A stretch of DNA of 64,000 nucleotides from Ruminococcus sp. GTDB lineage: Bacteria > Bacillota > Clostridia > Oscillospirales > Ruminococcaceae. A model generated the notes under the pieces. The model had not been told where the DNA came from. It made no database searches and saw only the letters and a list, made by a program, of their open reading frames with translations. Location of the stretch: contig JAFSBM010000041.1 of the NCBI GenBank assembly GCA_017437285.1, positions 108,186-172,185 on the forward strand. Direction: 5' to 3'. Positions within the stretch are counted from its first letter, which is position 1; every line of letters starts with the position of its first letter. The position numbers and the translations under genes were made by a program. Of this stretch, positions 24,376-33,432 are shown piece by piece.

Positions 24376-25854
24376 ATGAAAAAACTTTTAGCATTTTTAA
24401 CTGCACTTACAGCTCTTTGCTGTACAGCCTGCAACGAGAAAAAGACTGATACAAGCGAAAATACACCTGTGGAAGATGCAACATCAGCTGTATCTGAAAC
24501 TGATATTTCCGAGGATAAAAGTGAAACTACAGAAACAACAGATGTTTCTGCAAGCACCGCTAAAGTTACCGAGGATAAAAGCAAAACAACTACCGCCACA
24601 ACCAAGGCTTCTGAGGATAAAGGCGAAAACAAGGAGAACTCCGATGCTTCCGCTGATTCAGGCAGCAATTCCAATTCAGATGCAGGATTTAAGAATTATA
24701 CCATTGCTGATTTTAAGGAAATCGAAGTTAAGCTGAATGACCAGAAAACAGCTCCCCCTGTTGATTTTAAGGAATACGATTTGTCAGGGATTACATTTGA
24801 GGCTAAGAAATCTCCCTGTACACTTCCCGAAAATCTGAAAATTGAAAATGTATGTCCCATTTCAGAAATTGCTGCTCAGCAAATGAAAATGGAACATGAT
24901 GAATACTGTCAGCAATTTTTAGAGAATTGTAAGCCAATTTTTGAAGCTGAGAACAAGCCGCTTATTCTCTATACAGCTTTTGACGGTGAAAATCTCTATT
25001 ATCTGGCTGATTATGACATTCCCTGTCCCAATGTAAGCCATAATTTTGAAATATTCAAATACAACCCCGAAACAGAAGAAAATACCTGTATTTATGAATA
25101 TTCCGACGGTACAGAGGGTATCACATTAGCTGATATTAAGTTCTTTGATGATAGTTTGTGGCTTATTACCGTAGATAATATTGAAAGTGAACCTGAAGTC
25201 AAAACATATCGTATTGATGAAGCAGCGGGCGAAATGAAAGAGGATGATTTTGAAAACGAAATCAATATTGATTTCATTGCTGATCCTTATTCTAATGGTT
25301 ACAAATACTCTGCCGCTGTGAGTTATTCAGAAGAATCTGAAATACGCATGGAAAAAGAAAAACGCAAAATGGTAGCTTATACTGATAAATTAAAGCTTGA
25401 AACAGGTATTAACAAATGTATTCCTGTATTATATACAGATAAAAAGATGAGTTTCTTGCAGGCAGATACAGAGGTATCCATACTCCACACCTTTGACTTT
25501 GAAAAAATGGAGAAATATACAACTAATTTTGGAATGGCAGACGCTAACCGTGCATATCAATTAGGAAATAATGTTCTTGTACATTATGTTGGCAGTCAGA
25601 AGTGTATGTACTTTATTCCCGAACTTGGTGCAGGATTTATTTTACAGGACGTTGAAAAAGTTTCTACACCCCTTGGCTCAAATTACTATGCAAACAATAC
25701 CAGCGTGAGTGAATATGGCGATAAGCTGGCAATTACCAATTTCGGTACAGGTATGTTTAGTGATTTCTTTGCTAACAGCAGCTTTTTAAATGAAGTATAC
25801 CCACCTGTTGAGGAAGACCCCATGCAAAAGCTTTACATATTTGAAACAGACTGA
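24376..25854 (+). CDS. Large lipoprotein, member 2 of the paralogue family
   Basis: 492 residues, very close to the gene before it in the N-terminal third and in the SHNFEIFKYNPET and FDFEKMEKYTT segments. The lipobox is CCTAC near 15-19. The linker (about 25-105) is longer than in member 1 and contains repeated SEDKS/TTTA-like units. The middle (about 270-390) is more diverged between the two. AGGAGG lies 7 bases before the ATG. A strong terminator follows at 25861, closing the cluster. Confidence 0.78.
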   Translation: MKKLLAFLTALTALCCTACNEKKTDTSENTPVEDATSAVSETDISEDKSETTETTDVSASTAKVTEDKSKTTTATTKASEDKGENKENSDASADSGSNSNSDAGFKNYTIADFKEIEVKLNDQKTAPPVDFKEYDLSGITFEAKKSPCTLPENLKIENVCPISEIAAQQMKMEHDEYCQQFLENCKPIFEAENKPLILYTAFDGENLYYLADYDIPCPNVSHNFEIFKYNPETEENTCIYEYSDGTEGITLADIKFFDDSLWLITVDNIESEPEVKTYRIDEAAGEMKEDDFENEINIDFIADPYSNGYKYSAAVSYSEESEIRMEKEKRKMVAYTDKLKLETGINKCIPVLYTDKKMSFLQADTEVSILHTFDFEKMEKYTTNFGMADANRAYQLGNNVLVHYVGSQKCMYFIPELGAGFILQDVEKVSTPLGSNYYANNTSVSEYGDKLAITNFGTGMFSDFFANSSFLNEVYPPVEEDPMQKLYIFETD

Positions 25855-25860
25855 CAATCA

Positions 25861-25897
25861 CCGCACAAAGTAAATTATTACTTTGTGCGGATTTTTT
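25861..25897 (+). terminator. Strong terminator closing the lipoprotein cluster
   Basis: CCGCACAAAGTAA (25861-25873) pairs with TTACTTTGTGCGG (25878-25890) around ATTA, followed by A and T6. Confidence 0.92.
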
Positions 25898-25927
25898 GTG
25901 TATATAGCGAAAAATCAACCAAATCAA

Positions 25928-25956
25928 TTGACAATCATTACCGTCCGTGATATAAT
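25928..25956 (+). promoter_or_regulatory. Consensus sigma-A promoter
   Basis: TTGACA (25928-25933) and TATAAT (25951-25956) are 17 bases apart, and a TGA stands just before the -10 box. It drives the hydrolase and probably murF-ddl. Confidence 0.88.
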
Positions 25957-26016
25957 ATAAAATGTATACGTATAATTATATTATGAAATCCAAGTGTAGA
26001 AAATGGAGATATACAG

Positions 26017-26790
26017 ATGAACAGAACGATTAACGGTATAAATATAAATTATGAGGAAAAGGGCGAGGGAGAACTTATTGTCCTGCTCCACGGCTGGGGA
26101 AGCAATATAAAGCTTTTCGCTAACCTCATTGATTTGCTTTCAAAAAAATATAAGGTTGTGGCAATGGATATGCCTGGATTCGGCGAAAGTCAGGAGCCGC
26201 CCTCTGCATGGTGCGTTGACGATTACGCTGATTTTGTAATTGAATTCCTCAAAGCATATAATACAGATAAGGTTATGCTTTTAGGTCATTCATTCGGCGG
26301 CAGAGTTATTATAAAACTCAACAGCCGTGAAAATCTGCCCTTTGAAGTTACAAAGGTTATCCTTGTGGATAGTGCAGGCATTTTACCGCCAAAATCCAAC
26401 AAGAAAAGTTTCCGCACACGCTGGTATAAGTTTTGCAGAACAATTCTTGCAACTAAGCTTATGCAGAAAATCGCTCCCGAAGCCCTTGAAAAGCTCCGTG
26501 TGAAGTACGGCAGTGCGGACTATGTTGCGGCATCTCCGCTTATGCGGCAGGTGCTTGTAAAGACGGTAAATGAGGATTTAGAGCCGTTGCTGCCCAATAT
26601 CAAATGCCCGACTTTGCTTGTATGGGGCGTAAATGATACGGCTACACCACTTTCAGACGGTGAAAAAATGGAGAAACTTATTCCCGATGCAGGTCTTGTA
26701 AAGCTTGAAAATGCAGGACATTACTCATTCCTCGAACAGCAGTACACTTTCAACCGTGTAATGTGTTCTTTTATGAAAATTGAGGAATAA
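26017..26790 (+). CDS. Alpha/beta-fold hydrolase
   Basis: 257 residues. The oxyanion HGWG is near 26-29, the nucleophile Ser sits in GHSFGG near 88-93, the acidic residue probably in WGVNDTATP near 208, and the His in NAGHYSF near 232. The family covers esterases, lipases and others, and the substrate is not clear. It lies just upstream of murF and ddl, so a role linked to the cell envelope is possible. GGAG precedes the ATG by about 8 bases. Confidence 0.85.
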   Translation: MNRTINGININYEEKGEGELIVLLHGWGSNIKLFANLIDLLSKKYKVVAMDMPGFGESQEPPSAWCVDDYADFVIEFLKAYNTDKVMLLGHSFGGRVIIKLNSRENLPFEVTKVILVDSAGILPPKSNKKSFRTRWYKFCRTILATKLMQKIAPEALEKLRVKYGSADYVAASPLMRQVLVKTVNEDLEPLLPNIKCPTLLVWGVNDTATPLSDGEKMEKLIPDAGLVKLENAGHYSFLEQQYTFNRVMCSFMKIEE

Positions 26791-26796
26791 TAATAA

Positions 26797-26813
26797 GGCG
26801 GATAATATCTGCC
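26797..26813. repeat. GGCGGATAATATC(C/T)GCC palindrome, copy 1
   Basis: GGCGGATAATATCTGCC forms a short hairpin. Near-identical copies are at 32511-32527 and 53526-53544, always after a gene. Confidence 0.7.
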
Positions 26814-26868
26814 ACACAAAATGCTAAAGGCTAAAAGCTTTTTAAAATTATAAATATAGGAGATACAG

Positions 26869-28557
26869 ATGAATATTGCTATTTACTGCATATACGCAGT
26901 TATTGCACTTATTGCAATAATTTTTATGGGACTTCGTGAGTTCCATATGTTACAGCTTAACGGCTATAAAACTCCCGAACATTCATGGTGGATGAAGAAG
27001 AATTTCAAGAGATATATCCCCCATATAATTATGCTGATTCTTTCGTTTTCGCTTATTTGCTTCCGACCTGTTATTCACAGCCATGTTGTGAAGACGTTAC
27101 AGCAATACGACCATGTGTACAATTCTTATACAGGCAACCTGACTAAAATAATTCTCTGCATTATGGCAGTTATCAATATCTGCTTTATAATTGCCAATAA
27201 GCCGGGAAAGAAATTCAAAAAGCCGTTGGTATATACTGCCCGTGTAAAGCGTATGATGACAACATTTTTCATTCTTGTTGCTATGATTTTCGCATTCGGA
27301 TTTTTCTCTACAACGCTGGATTATACCGTCCTTTCTGACGGTGTAAAATCCGCAAAAAAATATTTCTACCACAACCTGCCATTCTATTGCATAAATCTTG
27401 CACTCTACCTCACACCAATTCTTGTACCCCTTTCAAATCTTATCAATAAGCCTGTAGAAAAGGCTGTGCAGAACTGGTATATCAACGACGCTAAGAAAAT
27501 TCTTGCATCCTGCCCCGATTTGCACAAAGTCGGAATTACAGGAAGCTACGGCAAGACTTCTATGAAATTCTACCTCAGCGAATTGCTCAGTTCTCAGTAT
27601 GAAACGCTGAAAACTCCCGAAAGCTTTAATACCCCTATGGGTGTTACTATTACAATCCGCCGTGATTTAAAGCCTACACACCAGTATTTCATCTGTGAAA
27701 TGGGTGCAAGACGAGTTCACGAAATCAAGGAACTTTGCGGAATTGCCAATCCCCATGACGGTATTATTACTTCTGTCGGCCCTCAGCACCTTGAAACTTT
27801 CGGCTCAATTGAAAATGTAGTAAATACAAAATTTGAACTTGCAGACAGCATTTCTGCTCTCGGTAAAGTTTATCTCAACGGCGATAATGAACTTATCCGC
27901 AAAAAAGCACCCGATTATCCCAACGCTATCACCTACGGCTTGCAGGAGGGCAATGACTGGAGAGCCACAGATGTTTCTGTTTCCGACAGAGGAACGGAAT
28001 TTACTGTAACCGCTCCTGACGGAAAATCCTGCCGATACAGCACAAAGCTTCTCGGTGAGCATAATGTTCAGAATCTTCTCGGTGCAATTGCATATGCCGC
28101 AGATACGGGCATACCAATGGAAAAACTTGTACTTCCCGTTAAGCGTATTGCCGCAGTTCCTCACCGTTTACAGCTTCTTGACAAGGGCAACGGCGTGACA
28201 TTTATTGACGACGCATACAACTCAAACCCCAGCGGCTGCCGTGCGGCACTTGCTGTTCTGGGATTATTCGATGCCTGCCGAATTCTCGTTACCCCAGGTA
28301 TGGTTGAACTTGGTGCAAAGCAGGAGGAATTGAACTACGAATTCGGACAGGAGGCTTCAAAAGCCTGTGACTATATCGTTCTCGTAGGCAAAAAGCAGAC
28401 AGAGCCAATTTACAACGGCATTAAGGACAGCGGCTATGATATGTCAAAGGTTTATGTAGCCGACTCCCTCAATGACGCACTTGCAAAAGTAAACGCTTAC
28501 ACTACAGACAAGAAAAAAATCGTTCTTCTTGAAAACGACTTGCCTGATAACTATTGA
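26869..28557 (+). CDS. MurF-like ligase with N-terminal membrane domain
   Basis: 562 residues. The first about 205 residues hold five membrane helices with basic loops, absent from ordinary MurF (about 450 residues). The rest is a Mur ligase: P-loop GITGSYGKTS near 222-231, TPMGVTITIRRDL, EMGARR, HLETFGSIENV and DDAYNSNP near 447-454. MurF adds D-Ala-D-Ala to the UDP-MurNAc tripeptide. The next gene makes D-Ala-D-Ala, which supports the assignment, but a related amide ligase acting on a lipid-linked substrate is an alternative given the membrane part. AGGAG precedes the ATG. Confidence 0.85.
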   Translation: MNIAIYCIYAVIALIAIIFMGLREFHMLQLNGYKTPEHSWWMKKNFKRYIPHIIMLILSFSLICFRPVIHSHVVKTLQQYDHVYNSYTGNLTKIILCIMAVINICFIIANKPGKKFKKPLVYTARVKRMMTTFFILVAMIFAFGFFSTTLDYTVLSDGVKSAKKYFYHNLPFYCINLALYLTPILVPLSNLINKPVEKAVQNWYINDAKKILASCPDLHKVGITGSYGKTSMKFYLSELLSSQYETLKTPESFNTPMGVTITIRRDLKPTHQYFICEMGARRVHEIKELCGIANPHDGIITSVGPQHLETFGSIENVVNTKFELADSISALGKVYLNGDNELIRKKAPDYPNAITYGLQEGNDWRATDVSVSDRGTEFTVTAPDGKSCRYSTKLLGEHNVQNLLGAIAYAADTGIPMEKLVLPVKRIAAVPHRLQLLDKGNGVTFIDDAYNSNPSGCRAALAVLGLFDACRILVTPGMVELGAKQEELNYEFGQEASKACDYIVLVGKKQTEPIYNGIKDSGYDMSKVYVADSLNDALAKVNAYTTDKKKIVLLENDLPDNY

Positions 28558-28589
28558 TAAAATCAAAAAGAAAAAAGGAGATAACACAT

Positions 28590-29777
28590 ATGAAAATTAA
28601 TCTTGCAGTCCTTTTCGGAGGCAGAAGCGTAGAACACGAGGTATCCGTAATTTCCGCAGTTCAGGCTATGGCAAGTATGAACAAGGAAAAGTATAACATC
28701 GTTCCCGTTTATATGACAAAAAAGAGCGAATTCTACACAGGCGAAAAGCTTATGGACATCAATAACTATAAGGATATCCCTGCACTTTTAAAGGAATGTA
28801 CAGAGTGTGTATTCGTCCGCAGTGAGGGAAAAGTTCAGCTTATCCGCCAGAAGATGAAGAAATTCGGTTCAAATTTAATTTCTGATATTGACATTGCATT
28901 CCCCATTGTACACGGTACAAACGTGGAGGACGGTGCATTGCAGGGCTATTTGCAGACTCTCGACCTGCCATATGTAGGCTGTGACGTTCTTGCGTCAGCA
29001 GTTGGTATGGATAAGTATGTTATGAAAATTTTACTCAAAGAGGCAGGATTCCCTGTTCTCGACTGCTGCCGATTTGCTGCATTTGACCTTGACCGCATTG
29101 AAGAATGTGCAGACGAGGTTGAAAAGAAGTTCGGCTACCCTGTAATTGTAAAGCCTATCAACCTTGGTTCAAGTGTTGGTATCTCAAAGGCTAAGGACAG
29201 AAGCGGACTTATCAAGTCTATGGAGGACGCTTTTGCATTCTCCGACAGAATTCTTGTTGAGCCAGCTGTTGTTCAGCTTAAAGAAATCAACTGCTCCGTT
29301 CTCGGTGACAGCGAATCCGCAGAGGCTTCTGTTTGTGAAGAACCTGTTCAGGCAAGCGATGAGGATATCCTCAGCTTTGAGCAGAAATACGTAGGCGGCG
29401 GTAAATCAGGCGGAAGTAAGGGTATGGCATCGCTGAAAAGAAAGATACCTGCTGATATTTCTCCCGAACAGGAGGAAACAATCCGCACACTTGCAGTTGA
29501 CGCTTTCCGCAGCCTTGGCTGTAACGGTGTTACACGTATCGACTTTATGATTGATATGGCAACAGATAAAATTTACATCAACGAAATCAACACAATCCCA
29601 GGCTCACTTGCGTTCTATCTTTGGGAGCCAAAGGGTGTTAAATATCCCGAACTTCTTGAAAGAATGATTCAGCTTGCATTAAAGCGTCACAGACAGGCAG
29701 AGAAGATAAATTATACATTTGACAGCAACATTCTCTCAATGGGCGGCAGTTTTGGTGCAAAGGGCAGCAAATGCTGA
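28590..29777 (+). CDS. ddl: D-alanine-D-alanine ligase
   Basis: 395 residues. LFGGRSVEHEVS opens the N-terminal domain; ATP-grasp segments follow (VIVKPINLGSSVGIS, FMIDMATDKIYINEINTIPGS with the metal-binding Glu and Asn). It is longer than E. coli DdlB mainly through the segment about 250-300 (acidic, then GGGKSGGSKG), where the omega-like loop sits. AAGGAG lies about 8 bases before the ATG at 28590; an upstream in-frame start at 28554 overlaps murF and is less likely. It is coupled to the murF-like gene. Confidence 0.94.
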   Translation: MKINLAVLFGGRSVEHEVSVISAVQAMASMNKEKYNIVPVYMTKKSEFYTGEKLMDINNYKDIPALLKECTECVFVRSEGKVQLIRQKMKKFGSNLISDIDIAFPIVHGTNVEDGALQGYLQTLDLPYVGCDVLASAVGMDKYVMKILLKEAGFPVLDCCRFAAFDLDRIEECADEVEKKFGYPVIVKPINLGSSVGISKAKDRSGLIKSMEDAFAFSDRILVEPAVVQLKEINCSVLGDSESAEASVCEEPVQASDEDILSFEQKYVGGGKSGGSKGMASLKRKIPADISPEQEETIRTLAVDAFRSLGCNGVTRIDFMIDMATDKIYINEINTIPGSLAFYLWEPKGVKYPELLERMIQLALKRHRQAEKINYTFDSNILSMGGSFGAKGSKC

Positions 29778-29783
29778 TTATCC

Positions 29784-29856
29784 AATTAAGAATGCAGAAT
29801 TAAGAATTAAGAATTTTATATTGCAATTCTGCATTCTTAATTCATAATTCTTAATT
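29784..29856. repeat. Inverted AATTAAGAAT-type repeat
   Basis: AATTAAGAATGCAGAATT (29784-29801) is exactly inverted at 29825-29842, with further AATTAAG words around it. It forms a long AT-rich hairpin between ddl and the next gene. Similar words recur at 31862-31918, 34816-34865 and 53343-53366. Confidence 0.75.
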
Positions 29857-29876
29857 ATATGATAAAAGGGGTTAAA

Positions 29877-30866
29877 ATGGATAAAAAAAGGGATTTCAGA
29901 GCCGAATATGAGGCTTTGCTGAAACAATATGAGGAAGATAAAAAGCGAGAGGAAGAAACCATTGATTTGTCTGATGAATCTGAAGAGCAAGAAGCGAATC
30001 GCCGTTTTTCAGGACCTAATGCAGAGGAATTGGCAAAATTATCTGAATCTTTAGAGGAGAGAGATTGGCGAAAACGTATTCCTGAGGATAAGAAAAAACT
30101 TAACAATATCTTTTTCTGCATTTCTGCTGCTTTGCTTTTATTAATGATAATTTCGTCTTTTATTGCAAAATATTATTTTGATGATAAAGCAGTGTTTGGA
30201 ATTGCAGCAATATTTATAGGGGCGATTATTTTTACTGTCACTTTCATAAAAAAACCTGATTTCGCAATTGTCACGTCTGTTCTTACTATAGCTTCGGGAA
30301 TTGCTATCCTTACAGAAAATTATTTGGCATTACTGTTTCTTATTCCGTCTATTTTTATCATAAACGCTATTATTACTACAATAAAGAGGACAATTATTTT
30401 TATCCGCCTGCTTCGTTGGATAAAACCTCTGAAAAAAGCCTGCACAGAAAAAGTAACAGCTGTATGTATCAATGCCAATAAAAAATCTGCTCCGGTTTTA
30501 ATAAAAGAAAATATAGATGTAATTCCTCGATATGTTGTAGTAACAAAACGCAGAAGAAATAAAACCAGTATAGGTACAGAAGAAATCTATTACTACTTCT
30601 GCCCCATATATGAACTTGACTATTACGGCACAAAATATACTTTGTGCGATAATTACTATGGTATAACCAAAACTGAGGAGGGCGAAAGCCGTGAAATCTT
30701 AATTAATCCAAAGAATCCGCAAGAGTTCTACGATGAAAAGCGGTATAAAAGCGACGCTAAAGAAATATTCAAGACGACTTCAATTGTTTATATGATTATT
30801 TTACTGGCGTTTCTAATATCTCTTATAGTCTTTTTGGTTACAAACTATGATTTGTTATTGGGTTAA
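29877..30866 (+). CDS. Membrane protein, first of a tandem duplicate
   Basis: 329 residues. The N-terminus is a charged helix (MDKKRDFRAEYEALLKQYEE) and four or so membrane helices follow (about 78-165), then a soluble segment with VTAVCINANKK, ICPVYELDYYG-like strands and EGESREILINPKNP, and a last membrane helix near 305-327. The arrangement recalls DUF3592-type proteins. The next gene is a paralogue with the same leader and first 30 codons. AAGGGG precedes the ATG at 29877, which I prefer to an in-frame start at 29859. Function unknown. Confidence 0.75.
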   Translation: MDKKRDFRAEYEALLKQYEEDKKREEETIDLSDESEEQEANRRFSGPNAEELAKLSESLEERDWRKRIPEDKKKLNNIFFCISAALLLLMIISSFIAKYYFDDKAVFGIAAIFIGAIIFTVTFIKKPDFAIVTSVLTIASGIAILTENYLALLFLIPSIFIINAIITTIKRTIIFIRLLRWIKPLKKACTEKVTAVCINANKKSAPVLIKENIDVIPRYVVVTKRRRNKTSIGTEEIYYYFCPIYELDYYGTKYTLCDNYYGITKTEEGESREILINPKNPQEFYDEKRYKSDAKEIFKTTSIVYMIILLAFLISLIVFLVTNYDLLLG

Positions 30867-30925
30867 TTTTTTAATGACTGAATTGATTGGTCTAAATATG
30901 ATATAAGAATTTAAAAGGGGTTAAA

Positions 30926-31837
30926 ATGGATAAAAAAAGGGATTTCAGAGCCGAATATGAGGCTTTGCTGAAACAATATGAGGAAGATAAAAAGCACGAG
31001 GAAGAAACAGGGGAATGGGCTAAAGCGTATGAAGCCTTTAGAAAAAAACGAGAAAAACGTGATAAAATCATCGCACTTATTACTCTGATTCCGATTTTGG
31101 TAATGATAGTTTTGTTCCTTTGCAGAAAAATTACTTTCGGAGCAGAAACTATATTTGCAATGGGTGCAATTTTATTCGGATTAAGCTTTTGTGCTGTAAA
31201 CATAGATAAGGACCCGCTTTATGCTCTTATAGGATACATTATTTTTATGGTTTCTTCTATTCCTATTATGTTCGGCAATCCGATTCCGATTTGTATCGAC
31301 CTTTTCCTGATACTCCTGCTTTATCTTATATTGGAATTTATCAGAAATACAAATACGTTGATACAATTGCTTCGTAAGATGAAGCCGCTGAAACAAGCCT
31401 GTACAGAAAAAGTAACGGCAATATGTGTTAAGCCGAATGAAAGAGATAGGTGGGATTTAATAAAAGAAAATATTAACGTAATTCCACGGCGTGTTCACGC
31501 ACAAAAACGCAGAATATACGGATTTGGTCTGAAACAAAACTATAAGCAAAAAAAAGGAAATATGCTGTTTTGTCCGGTATACGAACTTGATTATTACGGT
31601 ACTAAACATATCCTGTATGATAATTACTACAGCATAACCCCTATCATGGAGGGGGAAAGTCGTGAAATCCTCATAAATCCCAAAAATCCTGAGGAATTTT
31701 ACGATATAGAACGATATAAAAGTGATGCATGGCAGATTCTTAATACAATTCCTATTTTTTCTCTTATAGCAGTAATGACTTTTTTTATAATTAGTATTGT
31801 TTTGTTTAGCGATTCTTATTATGGAAATCTTGGTTAA
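30926..31837 (+). CDS. Membrane protein, second of a tandem duplicate
   Basis: 303 residues, paralogue of the gene before it. The DNA from the ribosome site through about codon 28 is nearly identical in the two genes, and the C-terminal EGESREILINPKNPEEFYD segment is also shared, whereas the middle has diverged and a stretch of about 30 residues after codon 30 is missing. Membrane helices lie at about 42-135 and 275-298. Recent duplication followed by uneven divergence or partial gene conversion is inferred. Confidence 0.75.
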   Translation: MDKKRDFRAEYEALLKQYEEDKKHEEETGEWAKAYEAFRKKREKRDKIIALITLIPILVMIVLFLCRKITFGAETIFAMGAILFGLSFCAVNIDKDPLYALIGYIIFMVSSIPIMFGNPIPICIDLFLILLLYLILEFIRNTNTLIQLLRKMKPLKQACTEKVTAICVKPNERDRWDLIKENINVIPRRVHAQKRRIYGFGLKQNYKQKKGNMLFCPVYELDYYGTKHILYDNYYSITPIMEGESREILINPKNPEEFYDIERYKSDAWQILNTIPIFSLIAVMTFFIISIVLFSDSYYGNLG

Positions 31838-31861
31838 TGCCAAAACGCATATTAACGTAAC

Positions 31862-31918
31862 AAATTAGGAATTAAGGCTGCAATTCTTGATTCTTAATTC
31901 ATAATTCATAATTAAATT
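31862..31918. repeat. AATTAAGAATT-type intergenic repeat
   Basis: A short run of AATTAAG, CTTAATTC and ATAATTC words with partial inverted symmetry, of the same kind as at 29784-29856. Confidence 0.6.
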
Positions 31919-31933
31919 TAAGGAGGGTTTAAA

Positions 31934-32503
31934 ATGACTGAAAAGGAAAAACAACAAGCAGGTGAGCTTTACTTCGGAAACGATAAGGAGCTTATGAATG
32001 ACAGGGCAAATGCAAAGAAACTCTGTATGGAGTACAATGCTATTACCTACAACGACTATCAGAAAAAAGAACGTGTACTTGACCGACTTCTTGCATTAAG
32101 AGGTGAAAATGCGTGGATTGAGCCAAACTTCTTCTGTGACTACGGCTACAATATAGTAATAGGAGATAACTTCTATGCTAACCACAATCTCGTAATTCTC
32201 GACTGTGCAGACGTTATCTTCGGTGATAATGTTTTCATTGGTCCCAATTGCGGTTTCTATGCGGCTTGTCATCCCATTGACGCTGAACAGCGTAACAGCG
32301 GACTTGAATATTCAAAGCCTATCAAGGTAGGCAGCAATGTATGGATTGGCGGCGGCGTAACCGTTATGCCTGGGGTTAAAATCGGCGATAATACTGTTAT
32401 CGGCGGCGGTTCAGTTGTGGTTGACGATATACCCTCGGGAGTGGTTGCCGCAGGTAATCCCTGCAAGGTAATCCGCCCCATAACTGAAAAGGATAAAATG
32501 TAA
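31934..32503 (+). CDS. Sugar O-acetyltransferase, maltose/galactoside acetyltransferase type
   Basis: 189 residues: an N-terminal helical region (maltose acetyltransferase type, about 5-55) followed by a left-handed beta-helix of hexapeptide units from about 65 to 180 (for example VIGDNFYANHN, VWIGGGVTVMPGVKIGDN, VIGGGSVV). The catalytic His is in ACHPID near 115. It transfers acetyl from acetyl-CoA to a sugar. AGGAGG precedes the ATG by about 8 bases. Confidence 0.92.
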   Translation: MTEKEKQQAGELYFGNDKELMNDRANAKKLCMEYNAITYNDYQKKERVLDRLLALRGENAWIEPNFFCDYGYNIVIGDNFYANHNLVILDCADVIFGDNVFIGPNCGFYAACHPIDAEQRNSGLEYSKPIKVGSNVWIGGGVTVMPGVKIGDNTVIGGGSVVVDDIPSGVVAAGNPCKVIRPITEKDKM

Positions 32504-32510
32504 ATATGCA

Positions 32511-32527
32511 GGCGGATAATATCCGCC
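32511..32527. repeat. GGCGGATAATATCCGCC palindrome, copy 2
   Basis: Perfect palindrome 8 bases after the acetyltransferase stop, followed by AAAAAATAT. It could act as a weak terminator. Confidence 0.7.
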
Positions 32528-32591
32528 AAAAAATATCACATCAATGGCGATATGATATTTTGTACTACTTTAGCATTGGATGGTATGAAAT

Positions 32592-33431
32592 ATGTTTGAA
32601 ATTCTCGAAAAGAAAAATCTTAATCCCTTTGTCACTATGATGAAGATAAACGCTCCAAGAGTTGCCAAAAAGGCAGAGCCTGGGCAGTTCATAATTCTCC
32701 GCACAGACAGCGAGGGCGAGCGAATTCCCCTTACTATTGCGGATTATGACCGTGAAAAGGGTACGGTGTCTATTATATTCCAGATTGTGGGAGCTACTAC
32801 GGAAAAACTCAATCATATGAACGTGGGGGATTTCCTCAGCGATTTCACAGGCCCTCTCGGTAAAGCTACCGAAACAGCAGGCTTGAAAAAAGTTGCTGTG
32901 GTAGGCGGTGGAGTTGGCTGTGCAATTGCCTATCCTGTAGCAAAAAAACTCCACGAAATGGGAGTTGAGGTTCACGCTGTAGTTGGTTTCAGAAATAAGG
33001 AGCTTTTAATCCTTGAAGATGAATTCAGAGCAGCTTCCTCCAAGCTGGTGATAATGTCAGATGACGGCTCTGTAGGCGAAAAGGGACTTGTTACCGATGC
33101 TCTCAGAAATCTTATTGAAAGCGGCGAAAAGTATGACAGAGTTATAACTATAGGCCCTGTTATTATGATGAAATTCGTCTGTCAGCTTACAAAGGAGTAT
33201 AATATTCCGACTGTTGCGTCAATGAATCCCGTTATGATTGACGGTACGGGTATGTGCGGCGGCTGTCGTCTTACAGTTGGCGGAGAAACAAAATTCGCCT
33301 GTGTTGACGGTCCCGAATTTGACGGTCATCTCATAGATTTTGACGAAGCTATTGCAAGAAGTGCAGGTTATAAGTCCTTTGAGCGTAAGGCTCACGAGGA
33401 TACCTGCAATCTTTTCAAGGGGGTAGAATAA
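32592..33431 (+). CDS. NfnA-type FAD/2Fe-2S subunit (ferredoxin:NADP oxidoreductase)
   Basis: 279 residues of the sulfide dehydrogenase/dihydroorotate dehydrogenase electron-transfer type. RIPLTIADYD near 43-52 binds FAD, GGGVGCAIAYPVAKKL near 108 binds NAD(P), and GTGMCGGCR near 219-227 with a later FACVDGPEF provides the 2Fe-2S site. Together with the next gene it forms NfnAB, which couples NADH, NADPH and ferredoxin by electron bifurcation. The stop is 1 base from the next start. Confidence 0.9.
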   Translation: MFEILEKKNLNPFVTMMKINAPRVAKKAEPGQFIILRTDSEGERIPLTIADYDREKGTVSIIFQIVGATTEKLNHMNVGDFLSDFTGPLGKATETAGLKKVAVVGGGVGCAIAYPVAKKLHEMGVEVHAVVGFRNKELLILEDEFRAASSKLVIMSDDGSVGEKGLVTDALRNLIESGEKYDRVITIGPVIMMKFVCQLTKEYNIPTVASMNPVMIDGTGMCGGCRLTVGGETKFACVDGPEFDGHLIDFDEAIARSAGYKSFERKAHEDTCNLFKGVE

Positions 33432-33432
33432 T

